A DNA stretch of 41,977 nucleotides from JAAEUB01 sp964550345 (GTDB taxonomy: Bacteria; Pseudomonadota; Alphaproteobacteria; Rhodobacterales; Rhodobacteraceae): positions 1 through 41,977 of the forward strand of contig CAZJYZ010000026.1 of the NCBI GenBank assembly GCA_964550345.1. The letters are read 5' to 3'. The notes under the pieces were generated by a model. That model saw nothing but the letters and a program-made list of their open reading frames with translations. It made no database searches and was not told the origin of the DNA. Position 1 is the stretch's first letter; every line of letters begins with the position of its first letter. Position numbers and translations under genes: made by a program. Of this stretch, positions 40,691 to 41,977 are shown in pieces.

Positions 40691-41941
40691 ATGACCATTT
40701 CCTCCGCTCTTAGTGCCGGCGTGGCCGGTTTAAATGCGAATGCAACCAGGCTTGCAACGATTTCAGACAATATCGCAAACTCCAGCACCTTCGGTTATAA
40801 AACAGCCTCGACAGATTTTGAAAGTCTGGTGATTTCTGGCGTTGCCGGATCAGGCCAGTATTCAGCCGGGGGGGTGCGCGCCACAACCACCAGGCTGATT
40901 GATGAACGTGGCCCGCTAATCTCAACCAGCAATCCCATGGATATCGCGATTTCCGGGCGCGGCATGTTGCCAATCACCTCGGCGACATCTCTGGCTGCAA
41001 CCACCGGGGATTCACCCTTGATGATGACCACGACAGGATCATTCAGAACCGATTCCAACGGTGTATTAATGACCGATAGCGGGCAGGTTTTGCTGGGATG
41101 GCCAGCAGATGCGGACGGGACGGTTCCAAATTTCCCCCGAGACACTATGACCGGTCTGGCCCCGATTGTAATCAATGCCAACCAAACGGCAGGTGACCCG
41201 ACAACCGAAATGAACCTGGGTGTTAACCTGCCGGCTGTTGATACCGCCGCTGGGGCTTCGGGCGATATGCTGCCGCTGGCCGTCGAATATTTTGGCAACC
41301 TCGGAACTTCTGAAACTTTGGATATTGAGTTTACCCCAACAGTGCCCGGTTCAGGATCATCAAATGAATGGACAATGGTCATCAAAGATAGTGCTTCGGG
41401 TGGTGCAACGATTGGAGAATATACTCTGGTTTTTGATGATAGCCGGGCAAATGGCGGTACGCTGGCTTCGGTCACTGTGGTATCCGGAGGCGGCCATGAT
41501 TCCATTACCGGTGCGTTGTCGCTCACCGTTGACGGTGGGCCATTGGCCATGACGATCGGTAAGATCGGTGATCCAAATGGCCTGACTCAATTATCGGACA
41601 GCTTTGCGCCAACCTCTATTACCAAAGATGGATCACCGGTTGGCAACCTGACTGCAGTCGAAATTGATGGTCAGGGCTATATCTCAGCAACTTATGACAC
41701 GGGCTTTGTACGCACAATCTATCAGGTACCATTGATTGACGTGCCAAATCCGAACGGTTTGATTTCACTTTCCAATCAAGCCTACCAGGTATCGCCGCAA
41801 TCTGGCTCGTTCTTCCTGTGGGATGCCGGGGATGGCCCCACCGGTGACGTCGTAGGGTTTGCACGCGAAGGATCCACAACCGACGTGGCAGGTGAACTGA
41901 CAAATCTGATCCAGACCCAAAGGGTGATCAGCCCCCCTTGA
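40691..41941 (+). pseudogene. flgE: Flagellar hook protein FlgE, 3' end interrupted (probable IS insertion)
   Basis: The frame from ATG 40691 (AAGG site eight bases upstream) gives 416 residues. The hook N-terminus is MTISSALSAGVAGLNANATRLATISDNIANSSTFGYK, and IERGPLISTSNPMDIAISGRGML-type core sequence and the late EGSTTDVAGELTNLIQTQR follow. Normal FlgE continues with AYSSNAKVVQTVDEMLQET...; here the frame turns to VISPP and stops at 41939-41941. The break falls inside the conserved C-terminal coiled segment needed for hook assembly, so the allele should be non-functional. It lacks about 25-30 residues. The sequence change coincides with an IS-like terminus at 41925. Confidence 0.82.
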
Positions 41942-41977
41942 GTGGTCCAGTTTGAATGTTAGTGCATGATTGGCCTG
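41925..41977. mobile_element. Probable left end of an insertion sequence (IS3-like terminus)
   Basis: The flgE reading frame loses homology at 41924. The following DNA begins TGATCAGCCCCCC, resembling TG-starting, C-rich terminal repeats of the IS3 family (TGA-C-TGCCCCC types). Only 53 bases are visible before the window ends, so neither transposase nor target duplication can be checked. Assemblies often break exactly at such repeated elements. Confidence 0.45.

Noticed and set aside
1..41977. tRNA, rRNA or CRISPR features
   Set aside because: I looked for T-arm motifs, rRNA-like segments and regularly spaced repeats by eye and found none; a covariance search was not possible.

Overview
The window is a stretch of an alphaproteobacterial chromosome, most likely a marine Rhodobacterales (Roseobacter-group) bacterium. 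This rests on gene content and order rather than a database search. The pointers are ftsK followed by lolA and preceded by an amidase and a class I aminotransferase, a Rhodobacterales-type porin, paired GcvT-type dimethylglycine/sarcosine dehydrogenases, a fumarylacetoacetase/maleylacetoacetate isomerase catabolic operon with a DUF2783 protein, and motB followed by flgE. There is one short assembly gap (37 N, 17589-17625). No rRNA, tRNA or CRISPR was recognised.

Layout. 1-5.7 kb: 3' end of a porin gene, a YggS-type PLP protein, a ribA/L,D-transpeptidase pair on the minus strand, an orphan OmpR-type response regulator, a candidate small RNA, a membrane-bound LytTR regulator and exodeoxyribonuclease III. 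5.8-15.9 kb: housekeeping genes cnoX, a Lon-N-domain protein, a Trm112-like protein, amidase, aminotransferase, ftsK and lolA, then a lytic transglycosylase lipoprotein, an AEC transporter and hspQ. 15.9-19.3 kb: a gamma-glutamyltransferase, the gap region, a STAS/HATPase partner-switch pair and a free methionine-R-sulfoxide reductase.

19.4-29.4 kb is one co-directional accessory module. It runs XRE-cupin regulator, LysE exporter, three tandem GFA-family proteins, GcvT-type FAD demethylase 1, MDR oxidoreductase, homocysteine S-methyltransferase, GcvT-type FAD demethylase 2 and GNAT. Most junctions overlap by 4-8 bases. The likely theme is demethylation of N-methylated (betaine-like) substrates with C1-unit handling; the exact substrate is not visible in the sequence.

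29.5-33.2 kb holds rarD, an RluA-type pseudouridine synthase, a KAS III-like synthase and a 1-Cys-type peroxiredoxin. 33.3-39.4 kb is a nine-gene minus-strand catabolic operon: a new 37-aa membrane microprotein, maiA, fahA, VOC, MBL-fold, a small membrane protein, DinB, an FAD aromatic hydroxylase and DUF2783. It lacks a recognisable ring-cleavage dioxygenase. 39.7-41.98 kb is flagellar: motB, then flgE, whose 3' end is replaced by what looks like the terminus of an insertion sequence at the end of the window.

The most notable unexplained structures are: a multi-hairpin repeat with a conserved tail in four copies (about 7.57, 26.3, 33.2 and 36.95 kb); a candidate pseudoknotted small RNA at about 3.78-3.89 kb; the unlisted 37-aa microprotein overlapping maiA by GTGA; the flgE/IS junction; and several perfect inverted repeats in divergent or upstream regions.
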